Assembly (NCBI GenBank): GCA_905221605.1
Contig: CAJNDS010000058.1
Coordinates: forward strand, 708,492 to 756,991
Reading direction: 5' to 3'
Origin: Symbiodinium natans
Lineage: Eukaryota > Sar > Dinophyceae > Suessiales > Symbiodiniaceae
DNA: 48,500 bases
Every line of letters begins with the position of its first letter. The first letter of the stretch is position 1. Positions 1 to 9,900 of this stretch are shown piece by piece. Below the pieces are notes generated by a model. The model ran no database searches. It saw nothing but the letters and a program-made list of their open reading frames with translations, and had not been told where the DNA came from. Position numbers and translations under genes: made by a program.

Positions 1-342
1 TCAACCCTAAACCCTCAACCCTAAGCCCTCAACCCTAAGCCCTCAACCCTAAACCCTCAACCCCAAACCCTCAACCCTAAGCCCTCAACCCTAAACCCTC
101 AACCCTCAACCCTAACCCTCAACCCTAAACCCTCAAACCAACCCTCAACCCTAAACCCTCAACCCTAAACCCTAAACCCTCAACCCTAAACCCTAAACCC
201 TAAACCCTCAACCCTAAACCCTAAACCCTCAACCCTAAACCCTCAACCCTAAACCCTCAACTCTAAACCCTAAACCCTCAACCCTCAACCCTAAACCCTA
301 AACCCTAAACCCTAAACCCTAAACCCTAAACCCTAAACCCAT
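1..342. repeat. Mixed CCCTAAA/CCCTCAA telomere-like array
   Basis: Almost uninterrupted heptamers in C-rich orientation, alternating CCCTAAA with CCCTCAA and a few CCCCAAA or CCCTAA variants. It could be a chromosome-end-proximal array, but identical tracts recur throughout the window and the mixed composition argues for an aged interstitial array. No gene is seen. Confidence 0.95.
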
Positions 343-413
343 CCGGAAGCCGCAACCCTCTGACCGAGTGCCGACCGAAACCCCAGGGCTGAGGGTGTAG
401 AAAAGGGTTCCAG

Positions 414-760
414 GGTTCAGGGTTTAGAGTTTTAGGGTTTTAGGGTTTAGGGTTTAGAGTTTTAGGGTTTTAGGGTTTAGGGTTTAGAGTTTTAGGGTTT
501 AGGGTTTTAGGGTTTAGAGTTTTAGGGTTCTAGGGTTTAGGGTTTAGAGTTTTAGGGTTCTAGGGTTTAGGGTTTAGAGTTTTAGGGTTCTAGGGTTTAG
601 GGTTTAGAGTTTTAGGGTTCTAGGGTTTAGGGTTTAGAGTTTTAGGGTTCTAGGGTTTAGGGTTTAGAGTTTTAGGGTTCTAGGGTTTAGGGTTTAGAGT
701 TTTAGGGTTCTAGGGTTTAGGGTTTAGAGTTTTAGGGTTTAGGGTTTTCGGGTTTAGAAT
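414..760. repeat. 30-bp higher-order repeat of TTTAGGG variants
   Basis: G-rich variants TTTAGGG, TTTAGAG, TTTTAGGG and TTCTAGGG are arranged in a fixed order. From 511 to 720 the sequence is seven near-identical 30-bp units, so amplification took place above the level of the heptamer. The flanks (414-510 and 721-760) are less regular. Confidence 0.9.
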
Positions 761-2586
761 TTAGGGTTTTAGGGTTTTATGGTTTCAGGGTTTAGAGTTT
801 TCGGGTTTGTTGGGTTTCTGGGGTTTGTAGGGTTTAGGGTGCTATGGTTTTAGGGTTTTGCGGAATTGACATTCCCAGCTGTCGTTTCGGCTTGAAGGTT
901 TAGGCAAAATCCACGCTTGCAGGACAGAACCCTAAGCCCTAAACTTTAAACCCGAAACCCTAAACTCTAAACCCTAAACCCTACAAACCGCGAATAGGAG
1001 GGTGGTTTCAAATACGGCCCTGGAACTCTTGAAACGGGATTCTGCTGTATGAAAGCTGCCCTAAATTAAACTCTCGGAACATCTTTCGCGGTTTAGGGTT
1101 TAGGGTTTAGGGTTTAGGGTTTAGGGTTTAGGGTTTAGGGTTTAGGGTTTAGGGGGCCACATTCCCCGACCACGTAACGGCCCTTAGAAAAAAAAGGGGT
1201 GCACATCCCGCCTGGCGCTGAGTTGGAAGGCTCACCTTCCCCTCACACCGGTGGCCTGCATTCATTTAGGGTTTAGGGTTTAGGGTCTAGGGTCTAGGGT
1301 CTAGGGTCTAGGGTCTAGGGTTTAGGGTTTAGGGTTTAGGGTTTAGGGTTGAGGGTTTAGGGTTTAGGGTCACCGACCTTAGGGGCAATGCAGGGACGAC
1401 TTAGGTATGTGAAGACGATGTAAGCCATGTAACAGGGGTTGTTTGGGGGAAATAAGGTTGGGGCTCATGGGTCTCCCACCTACATACGACAAACCCTAGA
1501 TAAACCCTCTGTCCTAGCCCTTGAAACTGTAAACCCTAAACCCCAGACGCTGACCCGTTAGCCTGTATATACCCCTAAACCCTACACCCTAAGCTCTAAA
1601 CCCTAAACTTAGGCCTAGATTCGGCCATGGCTTCTTCTGGGATTTCAGAAGTGGCTTGAAGTTAACCCCCACACGGGCTTACTCACACAATTAGGGTTCA
1701 GGGTTTAGGGTTTAGGGTTTAGAGTTTAGGTTTAGGGGCCCCCTCCTTATCAGTCCCGAAGTCATATAAACCTAACCCTAAACCCTAAACCCTAAACCCT
1801 AAACCCTAAACCCTAAACCCTAAACCTGAGACTTGGCGGTCGGGCCTGCGGATGTGGGAGAGTCGTCTCCCGGCCTGGCAAGAAGGCTACTAAGGGGCTT
1901 CATGAGGCAATGGATTAGGGTTCAGGGTTTAGGGTTTAGGGTTTAGGGTTGAGGTTGAGGGTTCAGGGGCTTAGGGGTTTAGGGTTTAGGGTGTTTTACT
2001 AGGTTGGCCCTCTAAAGCCGTCTGAAAATATTCCAAAGTAAGGTTGGGGTTGAGATATCTGAAGCAAACCAAACCCCAAAACCCCCTAATTGTTAAACTT
2101 GGGGTTGCTTTGCAAAACGCGCTCACACCGGCCTTGATTTAGATGCCTGTCGCGAAGTGGAAACCTGGCGGCTGCTGGCGGAGACCTTCAGGCACGTCAT
2201 ACAGGGGCTTCGGGTTTCGGGCTTCCTTAAGTTAGGGGTGTTTCAGGTTTAGGGCTGAGGGTTCTTGAGGGTTTAGGGTTAGTTACGGCGCTTAGGTTTT
2301 AAAGAGGACTTGGCGGTTCATGGGTTGATACTAAATATGAAACAAGTTTGACGAAGGTGTATAGGGTTTAGGGTTTAGGGTTCGGGGAAGAACTCTGCTT
2401 AGAACCGCGCATGAAGAAAACCCTGCCTCTACTCATGAAAGAGCCTAAGCCCTAATCCCTAGCCCTGAACCCTCCACAGGCTGTGGGCTAAGGGGCCTGC
2501 TGGCGTTTAATTAAGCTCTGTCAGTCGGGTTTCGCGTGTGAGTACGCGGCGTTTAGGGCTTGGGACTTAGGGGGCTGAGGACTTAG
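761..2586. other. Telomere-repeat tracts with unplaced islands
   Basis: Short TTTAGGG or CCCTAAA tracts lie at about 1089-1155, 1266-1367 (with TCTAGGG variants), 1696-1735, 1767-1826, 1916-1995 and 2360-2385. Between them are islands of 60-150 bp. The island at 2115-2205 is open in a plus frame, but GC-rich islands elsewhere proved misleading in the wrong strand, so I assign no gene here. Confidence 0.6.
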
Positions 2587-2594
2587 GATGTGTC

Positions 2595-2694
2595 TTGGGA
2601 TGTTCCCCCCTTGTACTAACAGTCCTTAATAGGGATTATAATGGGGGTACTATACTCCGACTAAGGACTGCTGGTATAAGGGTGAACATTCCAA
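2595..2694. mobile_element. Small TIR element, family V (TTGGGATGTTCCCCC ends)
   Basis: A 100-bp element with long imperfect terminal inverted repeats: TTGGGATGTTCCCCCC at the left and the complement of TTGGAATGTTCACCC at the right, extending through ACAGTCCTTA/TAAGGACTG. It is flanked by a perfect 8-bp direct repeat GATGTGTC (2587-2594 and 2695-2702). An 8-bp duplication fits hAT-like non-autonomous elements, among others. Relatives lie at 30557, 36476, 45087 and, as a half copy, 16973. Confidence 0.85.
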
Positions 2695-3115
2695 GATGTG
2701 TCTTCGGGCGCAACGTGAGTTCAACAAGTTGCCGGGTCATGAATTCCTTCTAGATCTGACCTAACTCTCTCAGGCCCCATGACCCGCCTTGGAACCCAAA
2801 CCCTAAGCCCGAAGCCCCAAACCCTAAACCCTTCGAAACCCCGATAAACATCCCCAAAACCATACGAGGAAGAGCCCTCTAACACCCCTAAACAGTATGC
2901 TCTCTGCCCGCTGTAGCTGCTCCACTCGTAACTCAAGGCATGGTTTCCCTAAACCCTAAAGCCCTAACCCTAAACAGGGCCTTTGACGAACGTAAGGGAC
3001 CATATTAAGGGACCATGTAACTTTCCTTAGGTATACCGGACCTCCCGATTGGTTTAGGGTTTAGGGTTTTCAAGCCCTATTAAAAACCCCTCCACAGACC
3101 CTAAAAACCCAATAA

Positions 3116-3225
3116 CTTACTTCTCCGATAACCAAGGGGAAACAAGGGCAAACTTTATTACTCCTACTAAGTCAGGAAACCCAAAAAATTTAAAGTTCAA
3201 CCTGATGGCTAAGCAAGATAAACCC
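3116..3225. mobile_element. Copy of the RCC1 intron 4 element (family II)
   Basis: About 85 bp from CTTACTTCTCC through AACCAAGGG, CCTACTAA, GGAAACCCAAAAAA and TTTAAAGTTCA match the element that forms intron 4 of the RCC1-repeat gene at 42160-42269, in the same orientation. The right end has diverged. Its presence away from that gene shows that the element is, or was, mobile. Confidence 0.75.
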
Positions 3226-3598
3226 CAATATTCAAAAGCTACCATGCCCTGTGCACCCTTTGAACGTGAACACTCCCGCGCCCTCGCGCGCGACCTGTCT
3301 GCTGGACGTCTGCCGCACACGCTCCACCACCATTTGCAGGTGTGAGTCCCAGCTGGCCTCCACGCTTCAGGGGTTGCCTATACCCCACAACCCTAAACCC
3401 TCAACCCTCAACCCTAAACCCTAAACCCTAGACCCTCAACCCTAAACCCTATACGGTGGGGGGGCCGCTTGACCCCGCACAGCGCACTGGGGCCACCCTA
3501 CACCCACAAAATCTAAGGGACTTGAGAACTGATAGCCGACCATACTGAGTAGCCAAGCTAAGGATACGTGCCTTCATGTGCCTTATGGAAGGGGTACC

Positions 3599-3702
3599 CT
3601 AAGGGTCCATGTACCTAATTATCGAATACTTGGGCCTTAAAGTACTTCCTATATAAGGACTTTTGGGTCTAAGTACATAATAATAAGGTACATGGACCCT
3701 TA
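3599..3702. mobile_element. Small TIR element (CCTAAGGGTCCATGTACCT ends)
   Basis: A 104-bp near-perfect palindromic element. The left end CCTAAGGGTCCATGTACCT is matched by AGGTACATGGACCCTTAGG at the right, with an AT-rich centre. The flanks share only about GGTA, so the target duplication is uncertain. Any short open frame across it is an artefact of the hairpin. Confidence 0.75.
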
Positions 3703-3724
3703 GGGGTATATTTACAATTTGTCT

Positions 3725-4160
3725 TTGCTGCGCAGGGCTACTCCTTGGGCAGGGTGGCGAGTGTAGGATATGTCGGATACGCGGGACGTGAAGATTCAAT
3801 GCAGTAGCACTGCATCTTCCAACGGAGGTGCAGAGCCTGAAGGCTTCCGTCTGAGGGCAAAAAGTTGCCCCGCCTGCAGAATCCTCGCGACCAAACTTCT
3901 GAGCAAATGAAGCAACTGGCATCCTCAACCCAAAAGTCTGCTGGCTGATGTATCAGCACCGTGCACTCGATGTCCCACACGCCCCCCAGCGCAGGCACGC
4001 GTCATGCATCGGAGCGCAGAAACGGGAATCACGAGCTCGTCTCTGCATCAACGAGAGCAGAACAGGCCCAGCTGTCGTGGCGTCCACGGGGTCCTTCCGT
4101 GGTGCTGACTGCCAGCTTGATACCACCATAGTCGACCACGACCGCAACACTCAGCCTGAA
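3725..4160. other. GC-rich island, possibly coding, strand unresolved
   Basis: About 435 bp free of telomere repeats, the longest such island in the first 5 kb. Minus-strand frames stay open for 65-109 codons; one runs through FWVEDASCFICSEVW and is rich in Cys and Trp. Overlapping open frames on both strands make the choice unsafe and no family is recognised. It may be a downstream exon of the minus-strand PAS-B gene or a gene remnant. Confidence 0.3.
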
Positions 4161-4221
4161 ACTTTAGGGTTTAGGGTTTAGAATTTAAGGTTTAGGGTTT
4201 AGGGTTTAGGGCTTAGGGCAG

Positions 4222-4320
4222 TGCACATGACTTGTAGCCACTCAGCGAAATCAGGGTGCTTGCCACACTTGACTGTGCTGGTGATGGATCCAGGCCTGCC
4301 CATCAGCCTGCCGCTGCTAA
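4222..4320 (-). other. Exon-like island, minus strand
   Basis: The minus strand is open, with a protein-like stretch ending in KCGKHPDFAEWLQVMCT, between a telomere-like tract (4162-4215) and another at 4395-4440. The strand agrees with PAS-B upstream and it could be a C-terminal exon of that gene. I recognise no domain. Confidence 0.3.
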
Positions 4321-4439
4321 GTAAGGCGATCTCCACTTCGTGGATGCTCTTATCACGGATTCTTCATGCTCACCTGTGGGCTGCTCATCCATGAAGATAC
4401 CCTGAACCCTAAACCCTAAACCCTAAACCCTAAACCCTA

Positions 4440-4850
4440 GATTCCGATTCCCTACACCCTGAGACCCATAATGCCAATGTAAGGCCAACAAACCCAAGGC
4501 GCCCAATAAACCCTATAAAATCCTAAACTCATTAAACTCTCTGAACCCAACAAACCCTAAGCTCAATAAACCCTAAAAATCAACAAACCCTGCAAGCCTG
4601 AATAAACCCTAAATCTCAACAAACCCTAAGAATCAGTAAACCCTATAAACCCTGAACTCAACAAACCCACAAAACCCGAAAACCCAATAAACGCAATGAA
4701 ACCAATAAACCAAGTAAACACAATAAACCCAATAAACCCAGTAAACCCCAAAATCCCAGAAAAAAACACAAGTAGACCCTAAACTCAATAAACCCTAAAC
4801 CCTTATGAACCCTAATTAAACCCTGAACCCTAAACCCTAAACCCTGAAAG
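4440..4850. repeat. Degenerate CAATAAACC-type repeat
   Basis: An AT-rich run of diverged CAATAAACC, AACAAACCC and CCCTAAA words over some 400 bp. It looks like a decayed telomere-like array that was re-amplified with a longer word. No coding signal is seen. Confidence 0.7.
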
Positions 4851-4925
4851 CTTTGGCTCTATCAGGCTGGCCTGTCTCTTGCAGCAGGGCGAACCTTTGA
4901 GGCAGCGGACGGCCGAGTTGCTTAG

Positions 4926-5110
4926 AGGGTTTAGGGTTTAGGGTTTAGGGTTTAGGGTTTAGGGTTTAGGGTTTAGGGTTAGAGGTCTTTAGGGTCCCAT
5001 CCCCTGGAACCCAGGAATTGTAGGGTCTGGGGTTTAGGGTTTAGGGTTAAGGGTCTAGGGTTTAGGGTTCGGGTTTAGGGTTTAGGGTCTAGGGTTTAGG
5101 GTTTCGGGCT
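4926..5110. repeat. TTTAGGG tracts
   Basis: Pure TTTAGGG at 4926-4980, then after a 50-bp gap TTTAGGG mixed with TCTAGGG up to about 5107. Confidence 0.9.
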
Positions 5111-5216
5111 CACTCAACAACCGAAAGCCCCGAAATCGTAGACCCTACGTGCCTTTAAGCCTTTAAGCTCTGGAGGAACGGTAAGCCGCGCCCGTCAGCC
5201 TGCCAAAATGAGGCCC

Positions 5217-5330
5217 GTTGTATGGTCCCTTAATCTGGGCCCTGAACGGACCCCGCATATACCCCTTATACAACTCAAGGGCCCATACTTCAGAACCCGT
5301 TAAAGGAGGTAAGGGAGCATATTAAGGGCT
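5217..5330. mobile_element. Diverged small element, family VI
   Basis: Contains the family words TGGTCCCTTAA, CTGAACGGACCCC, TATACCCCTTATA, AAGGGCCCATACTTCAGAACCC and AAGGAGGTAAGGGA in the same order as the elements at 6531 and 17790. Its ends are poorly defined. The surrounding DNA (5110-5216) shows nothing else. Confidence 0.5.
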
Positions 5331-5364
5331 TCGGGTTTCATGTTCAGGGTGCAGGATTTGGGAA

Positions 5365-5500
5365 CCCCCAAACCCTAAACCCTAAACCCTAAACCCCAAA
5401 CCCTAAACCCTAAACCCTAAACCCTAAACCCTAAACCCTAAACCCTAAAACCTGAACCCTGAACCCTGAACCCTGAACCCTAACCCTAAACCCGAAGGGG
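5365..5500. repeat. CCCTAAA tract
   Basis: About 18 C-rich heptamers with CCCTGAA variants at the right end. The following 5500-5700 holds TTTTAGGG/CTTTAGGG-type G-rich variants. Confidence 0.9.
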
Positions 5501-5744
5501 CGGGGGAGGGGGTGTGGGACGAGAGTCCTCCACTCTTGGGGTTTACAGTAGGGTTTTTTTGGGGGTCAGGAGATTTCACGCTGAGACCGGGTTTTAGGGC
5601 TTTAGGGGTTTTAGGGTTTTAGGGCTTTAGGACTTTAGGGGTTTTAGGGCTTTGGGGCTTTAGGGTTTTTAGGTTTTAGGGTTTTGAAAGGATTCTTCAA
5701 CATGATCTTCCTGAAGCCGCGGCAGGGAATAATCTACTAAACCC

Positions 5745-6200
5745 CAAAGCCCTAAACCCTAAACCCTAAACCCTGAACCCTGAACTCTAAACCCTAAACC
5801 CTAAACCCTAAACCCTAAACCCGAAGGTCTTCGGACTTGCCGGGCGGCCCATGATCCAGCGCGGAGCATCCACAGGCACCCAAAGCACCTGTCAGACCCG
5901 GGTTTACAGGGTTTAGGGTTTAGGGGGTTTAGGGTTTAGGGTTTAGGGTTTAGGGTTTAGGGTTTAGGGTTTAGGGTTTAGGGTTTAGGGTTTAGGGCTA
6001 GGGTTGTGGCTCCGGGTTCAGGCTGTTTGGGGTTCAGGGGGTTTGTTTAGGGTTTGGGTTTAGGCCTAGGGTTGAGAGTTGAGGGTTGTTTAGGGTTCAG
6101 GGTTTCGCGTTTAGAGTGCGTTTAGGGTTGAGGGTAGGGTTTGTAGGCTTTGCAGGGATTTATAGAGCTTAGGGTTTAGGTATAGGATTTAGGGTTGAGG
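5745..6200. repeat. Opposed telomere-like tracts around a short island
   Basis: CCCTAAA at 5745-5822 and TTTAGGG at 5904-6000 (then degenerate variants to 6200) flank an 80-bp GC-rich island at 5825-5903. On the minus strand the island is open after a TGACAG acceptor-like site. It is a possible but unproven exon. Confidence 0.7.
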
Positions 6201-6530
6201 GTTGAGAGTGTTCCTCCCATTCTCCCATTCTCTTCCTCGCTTTGGGCGTCACGTGAGTGCCCGAAGGATTCTAGGGCCCTCGGGGAAATGTGAGTACTCG
6301 GCTGTTTGCATGGGCTGTTCAGCGTGGGCCCTAAACGGTGGGCAGCGCAAGTTGCCTAAACCCTAAACCCTAAACCCCAAACCCCAAGCCCCAAACCCTA
6401 AACCCTAAACCCTAAACCCTAAACCCTAAACCCTTCACCCTAAAACCATAAACCCGAAACCGCACGGGACCGAGGCGTCAGAGTTGGAACCGCTTAAGGG
6501 AATCAGAAGCCAGAGTACTTCCATAGGGAG

Positions 6531-6645
6531 TCTTAGGGTAGTTAGGGTAGTTAGATGGTCCCTCACTATGGTCCATGAGGAGGGGACCCGTATAAAACCC
6601 GAGGGCCCATACTTCAGAGGAGGTAAGGGACCATATTAAGGAGAA
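6531..6645. mobile_element. Small element, family VI
   Basis: Carries CTTAGGGTAG at the left, then ATGGTCCCT, GGGGACCC, TATAAAACCCGAGGGCCCATACTTCAG and a right arm GGTAAGGGACCATATTAAGG. The terminal arms GGTCCCT/AGGGACC are inverted. Compare the better preserved copy at 17790-17924. Confidence 0.6.
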
Positions 6646-6950
6646 TATTGAGATGCGTCGACCCTCGGGATAGCACTAAGCGCATCATGGTTCAGGTGAA
6701 GGGTCCGGAGGCTTAGGTTGAACCCTAAACCCTCGAACCTACACCCCAAAACCCAACTCCAAACCCTAAACCCCAAACCCTAAACCCGAAACCCCAAACC
6801 CTAACCCCTAAACGCCAACCCTAAACCCAAAACCCCAAACCCTAAATTACTAAACCCCCGACCCTAAACCCTAAACCCTAAATCCTAAAATCCTAGACCT
6901 GAAACCCCTAATCCCTTCTAAACCCTAAACCCTGAAAGAACCCCGTGAGC

Positions 6951-9900
6951 CTCCTCGGTCTGCTGGAGGGCACCCGAGGCGGAGCTCCCCGCCAAGGCCA
7001 TGAGGCTCCTTTCGTTTTAGGGGGTTTAGGGTTTAGGGTTTCGGGTTTGAGGGTTTAAGGGTTTAAGGGTTTAGGGTTTAGGGTTTAGGGTTTAGGCATT
7101 TGCGGCAGCATATTGGGGGTCGAGGGGGTTGCAACCTGTAAGAAAGGCGACTAAGGGCCGGATTCGGGACCCTAAACCCTAAACCCAAAATTTAGGGCTT
7201 AGGGTTCAGGGCTTATAAACCCTAAACCCTAAACCCCAGTAGGGCTTCAAAATGTCAGGGATGAGGCTTTATTGCTTCAGGGCTTTAGGGTTCTGGCAGC
7301 TTCGGAGGAAGGGGGACTTTCGGAAGTCTGAAACCCAAAACCCCCAAAGGGTTTAGGGTTTAGGGTTTAGGGTTTAGGGTTTAGGGTTTAGGGTTTAGGG
7401 TTTAGGGTTTAGGGTAACCCTTGAAACCCTGTAATGAAGCCAATCTGCGCCCCAAACCCCTCACGTCCCCAACGCCCAAGAAAGAATCTCCTTTTTTCCC
7501 CCCGGAGGCAGGGACCTTCTCAAACCCTAAAGCCCTTAAACCCCCGAACCCCGCAAAATAAATAGGGTTTAGAGTTTAGGGTTTAGGGTTTAGAGTTTAG
7601 GGTTCAGGGTTTAGAGTTTAGGGCTTCGGCTCTTGGGGTTTAGGGTTTAGGGTTCAGGGTTTAGGGTTTAGGGCTAGGGTTTAGGGTTTCGGGAACCCCA
7701 TAAAACAACCCCTCACAACCTTGCAGCTAAGGGGCAGCTCGTCTGCCAGCCGACTCCGGAGGCCTCCGCAGTGGGAGAAGGATCCCCTCCCCTGGTCCCA
7801 GAGCGACAAAAAGTTGGGGTTTAGGGTTTAGGGTTTATGGTTTAGGGTTTAGGGTTTAGGGTTTAGGGTTTCGGGAAGAAGGGGGCTCGGGCGCAGGGCT
7901 TAGTAACTTAGTATGGACAAGCACAAGAACATCAAGAAGAAGAAAGGTATGAATCAAAAAAGAACCAGCATAACAAGAAGAGAAGCAACGGCAGCCACAA
8001 CCACCAGCACCAGCCCCGCGGCGGCTGCCGCTACTACAGCCGCTGCCACCGCAACCGCTCGAACCCCAAAATACACAGCAACAAGAACCCCTAAACCCTA
8101 ACCCTAAACCCTAAACCCTAAACCCTAAACCCTAAACCCTAAACCCTAAACACCGACGTGGAAGAGCTACTCTGCGGACAGGCTGCTGGATGCGACTTCG
8201 TGGATCGAGTCCAGATGGTCCTGCTGCTTGCTGGGGTTTAGGGTTTAGGGTTTAGGTTTGGGTTTGGGTTTAGGGTGCTAGGGTGCTAGGGTTCTAGACC
8301 CTAAGGCTCTAAGGACAAATTTCAGGGTATTTGGGCCCAAAGGCCTTCTTATATCAGGTTTTTGGCCATTTTTGTGCTTAAGGCAAAGAGTGATACGGAG
8401 TGGAGCACTCCAACGAAGCATGAAAATGCGCTCAACTGCAGGTACAACCCTTTGAGGGCTTTTAGGGTTTAGGGTTTTAGGGTTCAGGATGTAGGGGCTT
8501 AGGGTTGAGGGGCTGAGGTTGTGGCGCCGGTGCTAGGGATTCGTGGCTTTAGGCGTTGGGCTTTGATATCAAAAAGGGGGGGGGGGGGTGTTGAGGGCTT
8601 CGAGGTCGTTGGGTTTAGCGCCTAAGATTTCGGGTTGAGTGCGAACCCAACCCCAAACCCCCCAAACCCCCAAACCCCCAAACCCCCCAACCCCCAACCC
8701 CCAACCCCCAACCCCAAACCCCCAAACCCCAAACCCCAAACCCCAAACCCCAAACCCCCAAACCCCAAACCCCAAACCCCAAACCCCAAACCCCAAACTC
8801 CAAACCCCAAACCCCAAACCCCAAACCCCGAACCCCGAACCCCGAACCCCGAACCCCGAACCCCGAACCCCGAACCCCAAACCCCAAACCCCAAACCCCA
8901 AACCCAACACCCCAAGAATCGAGACCTGTCCTTGGGGAGCTCTTGGCTATCTAGATGCGTGACGTCGGCTTGTATGGCCACAAGGAACCAGAGCTCCTCC
9001 CTGGTTGAGGGTTTGGGGTTTCGGGTTTTGGGGTTTCGGGTTTAGGGCTTGGGGTTTCGAATTTTGGGGATAAGGGTTCAGGGTTTATAGGATTTCGGGT
9101 TCAGGGCTTCGGGTGCAGGGTAGGGTTTACTGGCGTTGAAGCATTCCCTACACGCCCTGTCAATGAGCCGTGCCTGAAGGAGGCTTTAGGGCTTCGCGGG
9201 TTGTGAGATTAGGGATGGGTTTTTTTCGGGCTTAGTGTTTACAGGCAGAAAAACAGTCGAGTCTGCAGGTGACTGTTGAGGACTGGCTGTAGCTGTGAGC
9301 TTCGCCACCCCACCCAGTACCGTTCAAAAAAGGGCTTGGAGTACGTCCACAGCATGGCAGCTGGAAGCTTTCGAAGGGTTTAGGGTTTAGGGTTTATGGT
9401 TGAGGTTTTAGGGTTAAGGGTTCTGGGTTTATGGTTAGGGCTTGTAAACCCTATAAGCCCCAAATCCTAAACCCCTCCCTCCAGTAAGTCTGTGCTGCAG
9501 TCCTTGACAAGATTCATACGTTTCTTGGCCGCCCTAGACCCTAAACCCTACACCCTTAGGGGCGTCTGTTTTTTTTGTACCCACTCAAAGAGTCTAGGCT
9601 GCGAAGCCACCCGAAACCCTAAAACCTGATTTCCTCAACTCGGGTTCAGGGCCTGTGCGGGCTTTGGTGCTTCAGGCCGGCATCACTGCACCCTAAAACC
9701 CCAAATCCACAACCCTAAAAAAACCCCAAGTCCTCAAAGGCCAAAACCCCTAAAGCCGCCAAAGTCCCTAATTGAGCCCCAAAACCCTGAAGCCCCTAAA
9801 CCCTAGACCCTCATCCCTCAGCCCTAAACCCTGAGCCCTAAACCCTAAACCCTAAACCCTAAACCCGAAACCCTAAACCCTATACCCTAAACCCTAAACC

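Noticed and set aside
1-342. True chromosome end
   Set aside because: The array is mixed CCCTCAA/CCCTAAA and resembles the interstitial tracts elsewhere; the window edge alone is not evidence of a terminus.
414-760. CRISPR-like regular repeat
   Set aside because: There are no unique spacers. It is a head-to-tail 30-bp repeat of telomere words in a eukaryotic context.
8150-8235. Plus-strand reading VEELLCGQAAGCDFVDRVQM
   Set aside because: The minus strand supplies DHLDSIHEVAS, which joins in phase on both sides to PAS-B exons.
8338-8372. Relic of the dinoflagellate spliced leader (GGCCATTTTTGTGCTTAAGG)
   Set aside because: The resemblance to the leader's GCCATTTTGGCTCAAG is partial, with mismatches in the diagnostic 3' part; no mRNA-derived body follows.
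8569-9045. Several open frames of 90-136 codons on both strands
   Set aside because: They are translations of the (CCCCAAA)n array (Phe-Gly-Val-Trp-Gly or Pro-Lys-Pro periodicity). Only the minus-strand end at 8931-9000 is coding, as a PAS-B exon.
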